From Azolla caroliniana (lineage: Eukaryota; Polypodiophyta): a DNA stretch of 64,000 nt. Position 1 is the first letter of the stretch, and each line of letters starts with the position of its first letter. Positions 21,111 to 32,693 of this stretch are shown piece by piece. The position numbers and the translations under genes were made by a program. The notes under the pieces were generated by a model. That model saw only the letters and a list, made by a program, of their open reading frames with translations, searched no databases and had not been told where the DNA came from. The stretch lies in contig JBHGNT010000013.1 of NCBI GenBank assembly GCA_043228905.1, positions 17,360,001 through 17,424,000 on the forward strand, written 5' to 3'.

Positions 21111-21995
21111 TCAATTAGATCGTCAGCCTAGGGTAATGGATACGAATTCTTGATTGTCACTTTATTCAAGCGTCAGTAATTAATACACATATGCCATGTG
21201 CCCTCTTTCTTTTTAACCAAGAGAACCGGTGCACCCCATGGAGATTTACTATAACATATATAACCCATTCGTAAATAGTCCTTGAGTTGCTTAGATACCT
21301 CATCCTCTTCGGATCGACTTAAGCGATAAGGATGTATACTTATTGGTGCAACGCCAAGTACAATATCTATACGATGGTCTATATTACTTTTAGGAGGTAA
21401 CCCATCTGGTAGTTCACTCGGAAAAACATCACGAAAATCATTTAAGATTTCATCAAGTTGTTGTTGTTCAAAATACGTTAATTGAACCGAGACATTATCG
21501 ATATTGTAAACGTGAATGTTCGGATCAAGTACACAATAAAATAGAGTAGAACAAGACAAGTCGGATATTGATGGAGAGGAAACAATTGAGAAGGATTTTT
21601 TTTTTACACATTGAATAAAATGAGTACAATCGTTCAATACAAAAGTTATTGAATGATGAGCCCAATCAATAGTTAAAGAAGAGTTTTTATTATAGAACCA
21701 GGGATAACCTAGTATTACATCAGTGGTACAAAGATTCATTACATGGAAGTCTACTTCCTCTATATAAGTATCAATAGAAATTCCTAATGAATGAATCGCC
21801 CCGTTGATGTATTGTACTCTTCCATCAGCCAAGTGCATCGTATAGGTGTGATCACTTACGGTGGGTTGGATTCCCCATATCTAAACCAAACGATCATTCA
21901 CAAAGTTGTGTGAGCTTCCCGAATCAAACAAAAATTGTACGGGAGATCCATTGATATACCCGTTTGCACTTAGTAAATCATTGGGACCCAATACA
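21111..21995 (-). pseudogene. E1 protease and RT N-terminus
   Basis: The minus strand from about 21995 encodes a retropepsin with the active-site motif FLFDSGSSHNFV, an in-frame stop soon after (near 21880), then the rest of the protease (DVILGYPWFYNKNSSLTIDW). The linker ends in FRDVFPSELPDGLPP, and the RT start reads IDHRIDIVLGVAPIS...YRLSRSEEDEVSKQLKDYL then KSPWGAPVLLVKKKEGTWHMCINY. This is the canonical order for a gypsy pol. The RT continues across solo LTR C. Confidence 0.85.
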
Positions 21996-22119
21996 TAGTG
22001 AGGGAAAGAACATTGACAATTACTTAAATGATGTGTGTAGACCCGAAGGACATTAGGAATCTGACCTTTATGGTCTGCAACTTTAGCTTTGTTGTCGTGC
22101 TCTTTCTGTTGGGGCTTTT

Positions 22120-22999
22120 GACATTACTCTTATGTACGACCCTTCTTTTTGCAGAATACGCAAAAAGGATGTTGTCGCTTACAATTGTGATCCATGAATT
22201 CGTTGGGTATCTTGCGTTTCCCAGCGAATTGTGACTGCTTAGTCCCAGGTGCTTCGTTGGGTTTGTTGTGGTCCTTCTTCAAAGTGCGTTGATAGCGAAG
22301 AACTATTTCAACGGCCTCTTCGAAGGATTTTGGATCCTTATCGTGCACTATCCAGTGATAGTCCGAATTAGGGATGCCATTGACAAAACAAGCTATTAAC
22401 CAATTGTCCCCTTCTAGACCCGATTTTTGGATTTGGGTTCTAGCATGGTGGACGTAGTCTTCTAGCGAAGAAAATTTCCTGCTAGAGAGGTTCATTAAAA
22501 CTTGAGCTACCTCGGTTCGAGAGGGAGGTTGTAAAAATTGGCCCTTAAAAACTGTGACAAAATCTGTCTAGTTATCGGGCAATTTCCCCAAAGTTCGGAG
22601 CCCACGCCACCAGGCGGCGGCCTTACCCCCTAGTTCTCGGCCGACATATGCAATCTTCGTACTATCTAGCGGGGGATAGAGCTCAAAATGAGACTCCCAT
22701 CGGCCCAGCCACGTGCAGATTGCTTCTTCGGTTCTTTCCTTTTTTTCTCCCGTAAATGGCTTAACGACAAACGATGGTTCACCCTATCACTCATTAGGTC
22801 TATTAGTCTCACATTGTAAACTAATGACATGTGCCTCGAGAGTACTTTGAGATTGCCGAAGTTCGGTCATTTGTTGAGCGGTGAAACTAAGGTATTGGGT
22901 TATTTGCGAAAAATACATCTCAATGGACATTTGTCCAGGAGGATTTCCTTGAGTTCCTTCCGCTTGAGCAGATGACATCGGGTCGTTATTTTGAGCCAT
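22120..22999 (-). pseudogene. E1 gag
   Basis: The start is the ATG at 22999 (MAQNNDPMSSAQ), followed by Q-rich sequence and MSIEMYFSQITQYLSF. A later frame at 22130-22560 has gag-core features (KFSSLEDYVHHARTQ, GDNWLIACFVNGI, SFEEAVEIVLRYQ) and the start of a zinc finger (HPFCVFCKKKG). A stop near 22575, a frameshift in the middle and a break at 22130 make it non-functional. It would have formed the particle that packages E1 RNA. Confidence 0.75.
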
Positions 23000-23638
23000 T
23001 GAATGGTTATTTCTGGCAAAGAAATAGGATAAGGTCAGACAAATAATCATAACATCATGTCATGATGTAAACATATCATCGACAAACATTAATCGATATC
23101 ATGATCTCACGTCAATACCCCTCTAAACGTATGAGATGAGGTTCAAGATCAGGTTACTATGGTAGCACAAAGGTGTTTTAAAAACCATGGGGTTGACAAA
23201 TTAATGTCTTTCCCTGATCTCTATATCGATTTTTTCATGGCGGCTCCCCGAGGCTCAACCATGTATGTTCGCGTCATGAGTAGTTTATACACAAAAAAAA
23301 TGTTAACAATAAACTATGTTTCAGTGCCCACATATATGGTTTCAGCTCTTTAAGCCCTATTACGAGGACCCCGAAGTGCAGTTAGACCTCAAGTCTAAAC
23401 ATGTGTTATAGTGATATGTATCAACAATGTTATATGGTCTTGGTTATATTTGAACTCGAGACCTCGAGAACAAATGCATTAAACACTTGAGCCAACCAAG
23501 TAGGTTACTCTTCTTGAATGTTTAATGCTTCATTCATATAAGAGATATGCGAGGCATTTGCCCATATATGTTTTTTTAAAAGAAATATATATGTCAAGAG
23601 TCCTTATTTCCCCCTCGTTTACTACAAAATATGTTGGT
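23000..23638 (-). other. E1 untranslated leader, part 1
   Basis: Non-coding stretch between the E1 gag start and the insertion of solo LTR E. It contains a minus-strand tRNA-like relic near 23448-23496 (GGTCTCGAGTTCAAAT downstream of TTGGCTCAAGTG). The leader continues at 24717-24823, 25337-25966 and 44481-44714. Confidence 0.5.
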
Positions 23639-24716
23639 ACGTTGTCGTGAAGATTTTCGGCAATAGTGTGAAAATCCCATAAAACGTACAAAATCGAGTA
23701 TGAATCACATAATACAATAATTGTGAAGATAACATTTTAAATAAATTTAATATCTAAGTACAAAATGATGGAGGTTTCGAATGCACTTTATTACACGAGA
23801 AACGAACAACTAAATGTCAAGATATGAGGGTATAAAGTTTGTGAAAGGAAAAGAGAAAATTGTGAGATTATCCCACATAGGCACGACAAATACGGCTCTC
23901 ATCATATATAAGGTAGAGCAAAAGATATTATCTTTGTGTCTATGTGTGGAGCATAGAGAGTTCAAGGTATCTTGAACTAAGAGTGGAGGTGGGCTAGCTA
24001 CTCGTAAAGGGTTTTGGCCAACCAAAACCGAACCGGAAGAGTGGAGGTGGGCTAGCTCGTAAAGGGTTTTGGCCAACCAAAACCGGACCGGCGATGGAGC
24101 CGGTGGCAAACCGGTATCCGGTGGGGCACCGGTAACCGACGACATCCGACGACTAGATAAATAAATATATAAATATATACATATACAAAGAGGGCAAGTA
24201 AGGATTCGAACCTTGCACCTCCAAGTTAAGAGTCAATTGGCTTACCATTAAGCCATGCCATTTAGTTGAATTTATATTTCTATCATTGTACTTTTACATG
24301 TAAATTCTTATACATGAGAACTAAAATGAGTGACATGGTTATCATGCACCACATGTAATACATAAGCGCCAAATGGCAAACATGCAATTTATGCATGTCT
24401 TGTACCCTCACATGCATCATATGCATGAGAGCATCTATAAAAGAAGGAAGGGGGAGGAGAAAAAACACGTTTTTTTTATTATGAAAATTAAGAAGAAGAA
24501 ATTCGTTATCAAATTGATGGTGTAACTTGTTTCTTAAATCCAAAGATAAAAGTTCAATCAATCTCTCTCAATCGTTTAATCTCAACTTCTCTCTTTCCCA
24601 ATCTATCTTAAGTACTTTCTCGCCAAAGCTTGTACCGACTTTGAATCCTTCCGGTCCAGAATCCCGGCGGTTCCGCCTCATGATCCGCGCGTAGTGACGG
24701 ATCTTCACGATAACGT
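23639..24716 (+). mobile_element. Solo LTR E (4-bp duplication ACGT)
   Basis: A 1070-bp unit, 23643-24712, with ACGT at 23639-23642 and 24713-24716. It starts TGTCGTGAAGATTTTCG and ends GGATCTTCACGATA (one change from CACGACA). The termini are inverted repeats of about 12 bp. I call it an LTR and not a MITE because its last 60 bp resemble the ends of LTRs A-D (CCGGCGGTTCC...) and it has a TATA box CATATATAAGG at about 23903. An antisense tRNA-like segment lies at 24192-24262. A second, shorter copy of the family, F, lacks that segment. Confidence 0.75.
24192..24262 (-). other. tRNA-like segment in LTR E
   Basis: On the minus strand A-box-like TGGCTTAATGGTAAGCC and B-box-like GGTTCGAATCC, antisense to the LTR. 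The arrangement is the same as in family A-D although most of the LTR is different. Confidence 0.6.
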
Positions 24717-24823
24717 TACCTAACCTCAAGTCTCCATACGCCGGGCATACGCCAGTGCAACCTAATGGTCAAGCCAAATGAGCCCTCTTTTTGTAGTAGG
24801 CCCACGTGGCCCATCACATGGTT

Positions 24824-25336
24824 ACGTTGTCGTAGTGTATTTCGTACACTACGTGGAAAAGTAAAAATAATATAAACGATTTAATTACATATAAATAAAT
24901 AAAATAAGAATATCAAGATAAATACTCATGCACATCTAGCACTATATTTAGCAAATAAAAGTAAGGATTAGAAAAGCATCACATGCACATTTAGTGTGCA
25001 TGAACATATGAGAAAAAGCATGTAGCTATGCTTAGTCTCTCCCATCACTATATAAGGATGGGGAGCACATTGTAGTTTTTGTTGATTATTTTTCTATTAT
25101 GATCAATCAATCTAAAATATTCGTGGGATTCACGAATTTGCTAAAATAATTCTCTCTTACTACCTAAATATTGACTAAATATACTAAACTCGTGGGATTC
25201 ACGAGATTCTTATCTTATAACTCTTTATACCTATTCTTTACTAGCCTTATTTGTATTTTTCTTTCTCCTAGTCCAAAACCTCGGCGGTTCCCACCCGACT
25301 CATGCAACGATCCGAAGCCGAAAGGCACGACAACGT
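24824..25336 (+). mobile_element. Solo LTR D (4-bp duplication ACGT)
   Basis: A 505-bp unit, 24828-25332, with ACGT at 24824-24827 and 25333-25336. It is a shortened member of the B-type LTR subfamily: the stretch that would hold the tRNA-like segment is missing. TATA box TATATAAGG at about 25049. Two hairpins with perfect 6-bp stems lie at 25120-25136 (TTCGTG / CACGAA) and 25189-25205 (CTCGTG / CACGAG). Confidence 0.85.
25120..25205 (+). promoter_or_regulatory. Two GGATT-loop hairpins in LTR D
   Basis: Stems TTCGTG / CACGAA and CTCGTG / CACGAG. The outer pair changes from U-A to C-G between the two, so pairing is kept. Confidence 0.6.
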
Positions 25337-25966
25337 CATTACGAATGCCTCTCGTAAGAATGATCTCATGGTGGAATCGTATCCATGTAACGAGGGAGGG
25401 ATGTTGGATATGTGTGTCATAGGAGAGACCTCACATGAAGTGGGTCAAGCCCTACGTTCTTAACATCATTGTGGCTATAGGCATTTCTTTACGTAATAAA
25501 ATCGAAGTCACCGACGGGAATGTCAACAATAAAAAATTGTTGAAAAAAGGGATGGTGACAACGCCATTCTCACAAAAATGTGAGGACGGCCACCAAGATC
25601 CTTTCCCTGAAAAGGAAAACATTCGATATAAAGATCACGTAATATCAAATATACACATATGTTTATTTATCACATATATACAATTAAATACGTATACACG
25701 TGGCCACATATGCATATATTTAAAAAAATCGTAACATCAAATAGCCAACATATGATGAAATCGAGACACGTAATCGAGGCATGTAGCCTCTACGCACACG
25801 AAGCATCCAAAAATAAGGGTTAATCGTAATACGCAATTGAGGTATTGACTGCATACGCATACGACACCAAACACATATCATTTACAACGAAATCAAGGTA
25901 TTGACCTCATATGCATACGTAACATATGTATGTGAGCGTAATACGCAATTGAGGTATTCACCTCAT
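25337..25966 (-). other. E1 leader, part 3, with degenerate short repeats
   Basis: Non-coding E1 leader. From about 25760 to 25970 it holds three to four degenerate copies of a 40-70-bp repeat built on TACGCAATTGAGGTATT and CATACGCATACG. No coding sequence recognised. Confidence 0.5.
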
Positions 25967-25970
25967 ACGC

Positions 25971-26619
25971 TGTCACGTTACTACGCGCGTGCGTGGAGAA
26001 ACGAGGTGGGACCACCGGGGTCTTGAACCGAAGAGCAGGTGATAGAAGGGGAAAGAGAAAGAGAGAGACGCCCAGTTACGTATGAGCAAAGAAACACAGG
26101 GACACGGCCCGTCAACGCGGAAGACACGAATGGACACAGAGACAGAGAGACACGAATGTTTGTATATTAAGGAATGACAAATAAACAACAGAGCATGCGA
26201 GCGGTTACAACCGAACAGGCCGGCGAACAAATGCCGATGCCTGCTCGTCTGCGCACAAAAGGGGATAGGATGGAGGTGCTGCCGGAATCACACAGGCGTT
26301 CCTCGAAGCAGCGCGAGCCTCCCGAAAACCTACAGAGAAGAGCGATGGAGAACGAACAGAGGAGAAGCGTTCGGTTTCAGTCCGATAGCACTTCGTCCTC
26401 CTCAATGCCCGGTCCCCTCTCCCCGCGTCTCCCTCTCTTTTATAGCTTCAAGAAGGGAGCCGTTTCCCTCATTAACTTCCTACCTACCGAATCTAACTAC
26501 CTAGGATATACCTTTGTACCTAATTCTCTATTATATACATTAAAGGGCGCGCACGCGTGAAGAGCTGGTTCACGCGCGCTATGCACCGATTGCGCTAAGG
26601 GACGGTTTTCTTCACGACA
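25971..26619 (-). repeat. 3' LTR of G1
   Basis: 649 bp. On the plus strand it starts TGTCACGTTAC and ends GTTTTCTTCACGACA. It shares its right half and several internal blocks with the G2 LTRs but is diverged at the left end. The next bases inward (TCCGCCCCCACC) are the polypurine tract on the element strand. Confidence 0.82.
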
Positions 26620-28625
26620 TCCGCCCCCACCTAACCGCGCATCCACCGGTATGCACCAAATTTGGGTTCTGGTTGGAGAAAACCGGTCCGGGTTCCGGTT
26701 CCCCGTCCATCGGTTCGTCCTCCGTTTCGGACTGTTCGTCGTTGCTGTCCAGGCCTCTTAGATCCGGTTCACCGTCGTGGCGCTTCTTGAACGCTTTGAT
26801 CCGCTTCCCTGCTACCAGTATCGCCATCCTCGTACCGTCGAGTTCCGCCAGGTGATACGTCCCGTTGTCGTTGGCGCTCGTTACCACGTAAGGCCCAAAC
26901 CACCGCTTTGCAAACTTCCATGTTGCCCGGTGCTGGTTGTCGAGGCTGCTGTCGTAGACTAGCACCCAGTCGCCTTCCTCGATTTTCTTTGGTCGGAGCT
27001 GGTGCGTTCGGTCGAACCGGGCTTTGTTCCTCATCCTCGTCGTCCGAAGTCTCTCCGCCGCTCGTTCCACGTCCTCTGGCCTCCGCTCGAGCTGCTGTAT
27101 ACGCGCCGCTAGCAGTTCTTCCCGGCTCATCTCGCCTCTCCAGTCCATTGTCGCCCAAGAGGAGATTGTCCGTTCCATCGGCATGATCGGCTTCTGTCCA
27201 AACATGAGCTCTGATGGAATGAACCCGGTTACCGAACTGTGCGTTGTCTGGTCTGCCCACAAGGCATAAGGTAACAGTCGTGGCCAGTTCCCGACCTGGC
27301 CTCCGCACGCCCGGACTAGCGCTTTGACGATCGGTCCGTGTCCGCGCTCCACCTTCCCATTCGCCTCTAGATTGTACGCTGTGGTGAGCGAGAGCTTGAC
27401 CCCTAACCGGTCGAACAACTCCTCAGCCTCTTCGGCGTCCAACTCCCCGCGGTCAGCCACGATCTTCCCGACGCACCTGTACCGGCATATCACGTCCTCG
27501 ATCAAGAACCGACACATGGCTGCGGTCGTTTTGTTCTGCAGGGTTCGGCCTTCCACCTGGTTCGTCAGGTCCTCCCGGGCCAGTACCAGATATCGCATCT
27601 GCCCTACGCCCATCGGCATCATCACCAAATCTACCATCCATTTGAAGTGGATGGCCGGAGGGTATGTAGGGTGAAGCTCGTCCCGATGTCGGACTATGGA
27701 GTGTATCTGACAGCTCTCACAAGTTGTCACGAACCGATGCACGTCCCGGTACAGTCCCGGCCACCAGTACTTCTCCTTTAGTTTCTCGAACGTGGCCCAC
27801 GTCCCACGGTGTCCAGCCCAGGGGCTGTCGTGGTAGGCCTTCAGCAACTCCTGTTCCTCCTCCATCGCCACTACTCGGAGCGGGATGCCGTTTGTCTTCT
27901 TCGGGTGCTTCCACAAGTATCTGTCCCGGAGAAAGAATCGGTACGCTTTCTTCCGGATCCGGTTGGCCTCGCCCTTTGTCCATGACGCGTCCGGCGTCAT
28001 CGTCCTTAAGAATCCCCCAATCTGCAACCACTCCCCGTCGTACTTGCTCTTGTTGAAATCGTTAAGCGCTGGAGTGCTCCCCCCCTCGGTTGTTACGTAA
28101 GCCGCTTCGAAGAAGTCCACGCCAACTTCCTCGTCCTCCGAAACCATGCCGCCCTCGTCGTCGAATCGCGCCCTCGAAAGCATGTCGGCCATGGCATTGT
28201 CTTTCCCGGAAATGTGTCGTATTTTCGGATCCAAGGACTTGATGTACGCTATCCACCTAAGCATTGCCAGGTCCGGGGTTGCGCATCCGGAAACCATGCC
28301 GAGAATCGACAGGCAGTCCGTCTCGATAATCACCTCTGTCCCGATCAGATAGTCTTTATCGGCCTTCACCGCCGAAACGATACCCCAGAGTTCGCGTTTA
28401 ACCTAGGCGTATCCTTGATGTCGCTCGTTGAGGACCTTCGCGCCGAACCAGATTGGGAACCGAATGTCGTCCTCATCTTCTTGGTTGACGACCCATCCGA
28501 TCCCGGTCGGACTTGTATCTACCGTTATGTAGATGGGAGTGCCTTTCTCATAGACAGCCTTCCTGAGTGCCGGAGCTGCAGCAAGAGCCTCCTTCATCTT
28601 TCGGACCGACTCCGTATGCTCGTCT
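26620..28625 (-). pseudogene. G1 RNase H and integrase
   Basis: A minus-strand frame of 585 codons (28369-26612) plus a short frame upstream (28597-28403). The first RNase H block is YITVDTSPTGIGW. It continues with ETDCLSILGMVSG and a connection DNAMADMLSRA. The integrase finger reads HDSPWAGHRGTWATFEKLKEKYWW...CESCQIH. The core has MVDLVMMPMG, IVADRGELDAEEA and TAYNLEANGKVERGHG, supplying D, D and E. After it come YALWADQTTHSS and a C-terminal GDWVLVYDSSLDNQ, then FAKRWFGPYVV. Stops near 28626 (in FE-RDEH) and 28404 (before VKRELWG) break the frame. The last codons run into the LTR. Confidence 0.85.
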
Positions 28626-30120
28626 CGTCACTCGAATTTTCGCCCCTTTTTCAGCAACCCGTATAGCAGCTCGGCAACGTGGGCGTAATGCGGGATCCAT
28701 ATGTGGTAGAACGCGCATGCTCCCAAGAACCTCCGTACCTCCGTGACCGAGTTACAGTCGGGCTTCATTGCGGAGATGGCTTCCACCTTAGCCGGAGACG
28801 GTTTCCGGCCATACAGTCCGCATAGATGTCCGACGACTATGATCTCTGATTGCCCAAAGGCCGATTTCTCCCCGGAGAAGGTGAGCCTCGCGTCCTCTAA
28901 CCTCTGCAGCACCCTCTCGCAGTCGTCAATGTGTGTCGCCATGAATTTCCGGCATCCGTCCGGTCCGATCGTTTCGTCCCTTTCCTCCACCGGACATCCC
29001 TTAATCGGGATGTCAGCCAAGAATGGCATGGTGATGTCCGGGATACAATCCCTCAGCACCTTGTTCATCGCATTCACCATCTGGGCCACCGAGTTCGTCC
29101 CTCCTTGTGGCAGGGTACACATCCGCACTAGGCCGAGAGGAGTCCGCATCGTCGTAATGTCTCTGCTCTCTACGGCTAGTTGGAACTTATCGTACCCCGA
29201 GTACAGATCACCGACCGAGTAGATCGACCTTCCGACGAAGGCCTCTGCGAACTCGTCTATCGTTGGTCCGATTCCTGCGTTCCGAATGGTCACTATGTTG
29301 ACCGGTTGCAGGTCTTGAATGAAGCGCAACGTCCCGTTCTTCTTCGGTACGGTAAACCACCGGTTCAAGTATGGGGCACTCGACGGTTCGAGGATGCCCA
29401 TATCGACTTTCTGCCTCAACAGCTCCATTAGCTCCGGGATGTGAGCTCTCGGTACCGGAATTGGTTTGAGATTCCACGGCACATGCGGTACCGTGAATAT
29501 CACCATCGGCTTCACGACTGTCGGGTCTACGCACCCGATCTCTTCCGGTGAAAATGCGAAGGCTTTCTCGTGCCTTCCGAGCATTCTCCGAAACCGGTCT
29601 TCTTCCGCCGGCAGCAGGAACCCGCCCCCACCGATTTTGAGCTCCCGTAGCGTTCTGTCAGTGAAGGTGTGTCCTATGCAGGCCGGATCTCGTAAACTGG
29701 GGTCCGACGCGACCCCCTTGATTCGTAACTCGCTGCCCTCCGGTAAGGGTGCCGCGACTAGCCTTATCTTCCGGTCCACAGTCTTGTACTTCGTGTTAAC
29801 CCGGGCCGTCCGATCCGACTCGAGCCCCCGACTGAAGTCCGCGATGACTTCGTACATCTCTTTTGAACAAACCGGTGTCGTCCGGTCCTCTTTAAGGCCC
29901 TCTCCGACCACCTCTCGCAGTATTCCCAAGGTATCGTCCAAGGAGACCGCCTCCACGGCTCCGTTGATTTCCTCGCTGGGCCCGAGAACTCCGCACGCCT
30001 GAAGTCGCTCTTCCGCCCTTGTCTTTTCTCGGCCAACGACACCGACTATCGTACACCCTCCATTGTCGGAGAAACAAAACTTCCTACTTATGGTACAAGG
30101 TTTCTTCGGTTTCGCCTCTA
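28626..30120 (-). pseudogene. G1 reverse transcriptase (catalytic site changed)
   Basis: A minus-strand frame carrying a linker and RT: GILEPSSAPYLNRWFTVPKKNG (usual SP-SSP...VPKK-G), FIQDLQPVNIVTIRN, SIYSVGDLYSGYDKFQLA (first Asp), LPQGGTNSVAQMVNAMN, then MPFLADIPIKG where the family has FLDD. The change is at about 29012-29023 and removes the first of the paired catalytic aspartates. Later VRRFLGACAFYHIWIPHYA is the RT end. The G2 copy keeps FLDD. The style (SAPY-NRWFTV, LPQG-TNSV) resembles gypsy elements I know from fungi more than typical plant ones. Confidence 0.85.
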
Positions 30121-30186
30121 TCGTACATTTGTGGGGTTTTCCCGGAGTGTCCGGACTATCGCGGCCCCACGCCTTGACAGCCCTCT

Positions 30187-30720
30187 CTAAAAATCCTCTC
30201 GGTTCTCGCCATCGAGGGACTCGCGGTTTCGCTCGTGGTTCGGTCGCACCGTCAGAAACTGGACCGAATGACGCCCGTCTTGACTCTTGACCCTCGCATA
30301 AGCCGACCCGTTGTCCAGCACCTTGGTCTCCATCCGCGCTGCCGTAATGTACGGTTCTCCCAGTATGACCGGGTGCGAGGACGTCTCCTGCACAAAGAAG
30401 TGCTGGTCTATCTCGATGTCGCCGATCTTGACTCGCACGTTTGGGCAGGCCCCGTGTAGTTCCTCGGTGGCGCGCATCGCCGCCCATATCTTCCACCCGT
30501 GCTTGGTGTTGATCGGCCATTTCCCCTTCTTGTAGAAGTCCATGGACATCAGGTTTATTTCCGAACCGTGGTCCACCAGCGCCACCACCGGTTCTTGAAC
30601 ATCTCCGATCTTCACCGGGGTTTCCGTGGTCGCTCGGGCCCAGTGTGGCCTCGAATAGTGGCTCTCCGCCCACTCGTCTTCCAGCGCCATGTCCTCTATG
30701 TGCGTCGTCCGCACCTCCAT
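30187..30720 (-). pseudogene. G1 retropepsin region
   Basis: A minus-strand frame of 177 codons, offset from the RT frame. PVKIGDVQEPVVALVDHGSE then INLMSMDFYKKGKWPINTK is the active-site segment, with D-H-G where most retropepsins have D-T/S-G. GACPNVRVKIGD, HFFVQETSSHPVILGEPYIT and GRHSVQFLTVRPNHERNR follow. The family-wide use of DHG (G2 also has it) suggests that it is the natural form. Protease and RT lie in different frames, and the frame ends at NREDF followed by a stop, so a frameshift was either acquired or programmed. Confidence 0.8.
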
Positions 30721-30934
30721 CGTCCTTTCCAGTTCTGTCTTCGTCGAACTCCTTCTTGGCGATTCTGAGCACCTCCCGCAACGACAGTTCCACCTTGCTG
30801 TCGAGGATTCGTTCTTCCAGGACCTTTCGTTTCGATCTCCGTGCCCAACCGGTATCCGCCCTTCTTGTGGTTATCTCGGGCACTGGTCTCACTAGCCTCG
30901 TTCCGTTTCGGCCCAAATCGGGTTTCGTATCTCT

Positions 30935-32060
30935 GTGAGGGTCCGGCCCCTCCGGTTTTACCTACCCGTTTGTCTTCAACCAGAGCCTCGTAGTTCTGGC
31001 AAGCTGCTTCGACGAAACCCGTCTTTTCTTCGACCGGGTCAACCCACCCAGTTACATCCTAGACCCGCTTCTCCGCGCGGTCCGCCTCGTCTTTCCTTAG
31101 TCGGGCACCGGCGAGGCCTTCCAGCATCGTCGGCCAGAACCCGGCTTTGCTCTCCTTCCGAGCCTCGTTGCCTCCAACCCGAATACCGGCTGACGCCGAG
31201 TAGTGGACGGTCTCCACGTGCCGGACCACCGCGTCTTCCATCAGCCTATTCATTCCTCCTCGCCCGTCGTTTTGGTTCAGGGCCCTCCGGGTATCGCTGG
31301 CGTGCACCCGACCTTCCCACAGGTACACTACCTGGCTTCTCAAAGCCTCCGCAAAGTCCCCGCAGTCTTTCCGGATGTGGCCGACCTCGTTGCACCACAT
31401 GCACCTATTTCCTGCCAGAGGCCGTCGGTCACGAGCCTGTTCGCCGCCTTCCCTCCGAGCCTGGGCGATCTGGAGATCCTTTACCGCCCGTGTCAACTCC
31501 TCCAAAGTTGTTCCCCCGGACGAGCCTCTAACCACGCCGGTCGAAGCCGAACCGGTTTCGAGCCACTCCCGGGTCTCTTCCCTTCGCGCCTGTGGTATCG
31601 GTTCGAGCTTCCTTGTTGCGACAGGACCCGCCCCGGTCGCCGTTGTATCAGCCCACTCCCGCCGTTTGTCAAAACGGCCGCAGACTCTTTTTACCGCGGC
31701 CCAGTCGGCCGTCAGCCCGTCTTCGGTTTCCAGTAAGGAGCCCACTTGCTCCCAATCTCGTGCGTCAACTGATTTGACAAACAATAGGACACGACTTGTG
31801 TCCGGAACGGTCCGATTGAGCGCCGAAAGGCGCGCAAAGCGTTCCTCAAACTCCCGGAGGAGTACCGACGCATTTCTTCCTTTGTTGGGGAACTCCACCC
31901 ACTCCATGAACCCCGCTTCGAAAGTCAAAGCGCGTCATCCAGCCCGTATTTCTCGAGGAGCCGTCCTTCGAACTCCTCCCAAGTCCGGCTCTCCGCCCAG
32001 ACCTCGAGCACCTCCGCATGGATGCCCGGCATCGCCACTCGAGGGAATCCGGCAAGACGT
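30935..32060 (-). pseudogene. G1 gag, C-terminal two-thirds
   Basis: The minus strand reads FMEWVEFPNKGRNASVLLREF, EERFARLSALNRTV, a helical region to ATLEELTRAVKD-like TTLEELTRAVKDLQIAQ, then a zinc knuckle CMWCNEVGHIRKDC and GDFAEALRSQVVYLWEGRVH. A stop and a 1-nt deletion near 31925-31940 break the frame relative to G2, and another stop lies at about 31059. G2 is inserted at 32060 in the region before FEGRLLEKYG. Confidence 0.8.
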
Positions 32061-32693
32061 TGTCGAGGTATTCCTCGCGGATGCGTGGGATGAGGCGGAA
32101 CCTCGGGGGTCTTGTACCAAAGAGCAAGAGAGGAAGTAGAAGAGACCCTCTACGTGCGAGCGTAGATCCACAAGGACACGGCCCTTCGACGCAAAGACGC
32201 AAGTGGGATAGCGACATAGAAAGACACGAATGTATGTATGTATTAACAAAGACAAACAACAAGAACACGAAGACAACAAAACCACGAAGTCTGTTACAAC
32301 CGAACAGGCCGGCGAACAGATGCCGATGCCTGTTCGTAAACGCGCAGAAAGACAGGAGCAGGTTGGAGGTGCTCCCGGAGGCACTCGGGCATTCCTCAGA
32401 GTAGCGCGAGCCTCCCGAAACCTGCACAGAAGGAAACTATGGAGTTTGCGAACCAGAGAGAGAGAGAGAGAAGCCTTCGCACGCAAACCGACAGCACTTC
32501 GTCCTCGACTCTCTGCGATCCCTTTCTCCTCCTCGTCTCCCTCCTCTTATAGGCAAAAAAGGGAGTCGTTTCCTATTAACTCCCTACCTACCGAATCTAC
32601 CTACCTAGGATCTTCTATGGACAACATTCGAGAAGAGCCGGTTCCTACGCTCCTGTGCACCGATTCTGCTTGTAGACGGTTTTCTTCACGACA
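32061..32693 (-). repeat. 3' LTR of G2
   Basis: 633 bp, TGTCGAGGTATTCC to TTCTTCACGACA on the plus strand. The polypurine tract (GGTGGGGGCGGA on the element strand) occupies about 32694-32706. Confidence 0.88.

Noticed and set aside
30935-32486. Long plus-strand open frames of 178-254 codons opposite gag and pol of G1 and G2
   Set aside because: They mirror the GC-rich minus-strand gag-pol genes, have no domains and are explained by codon bias.
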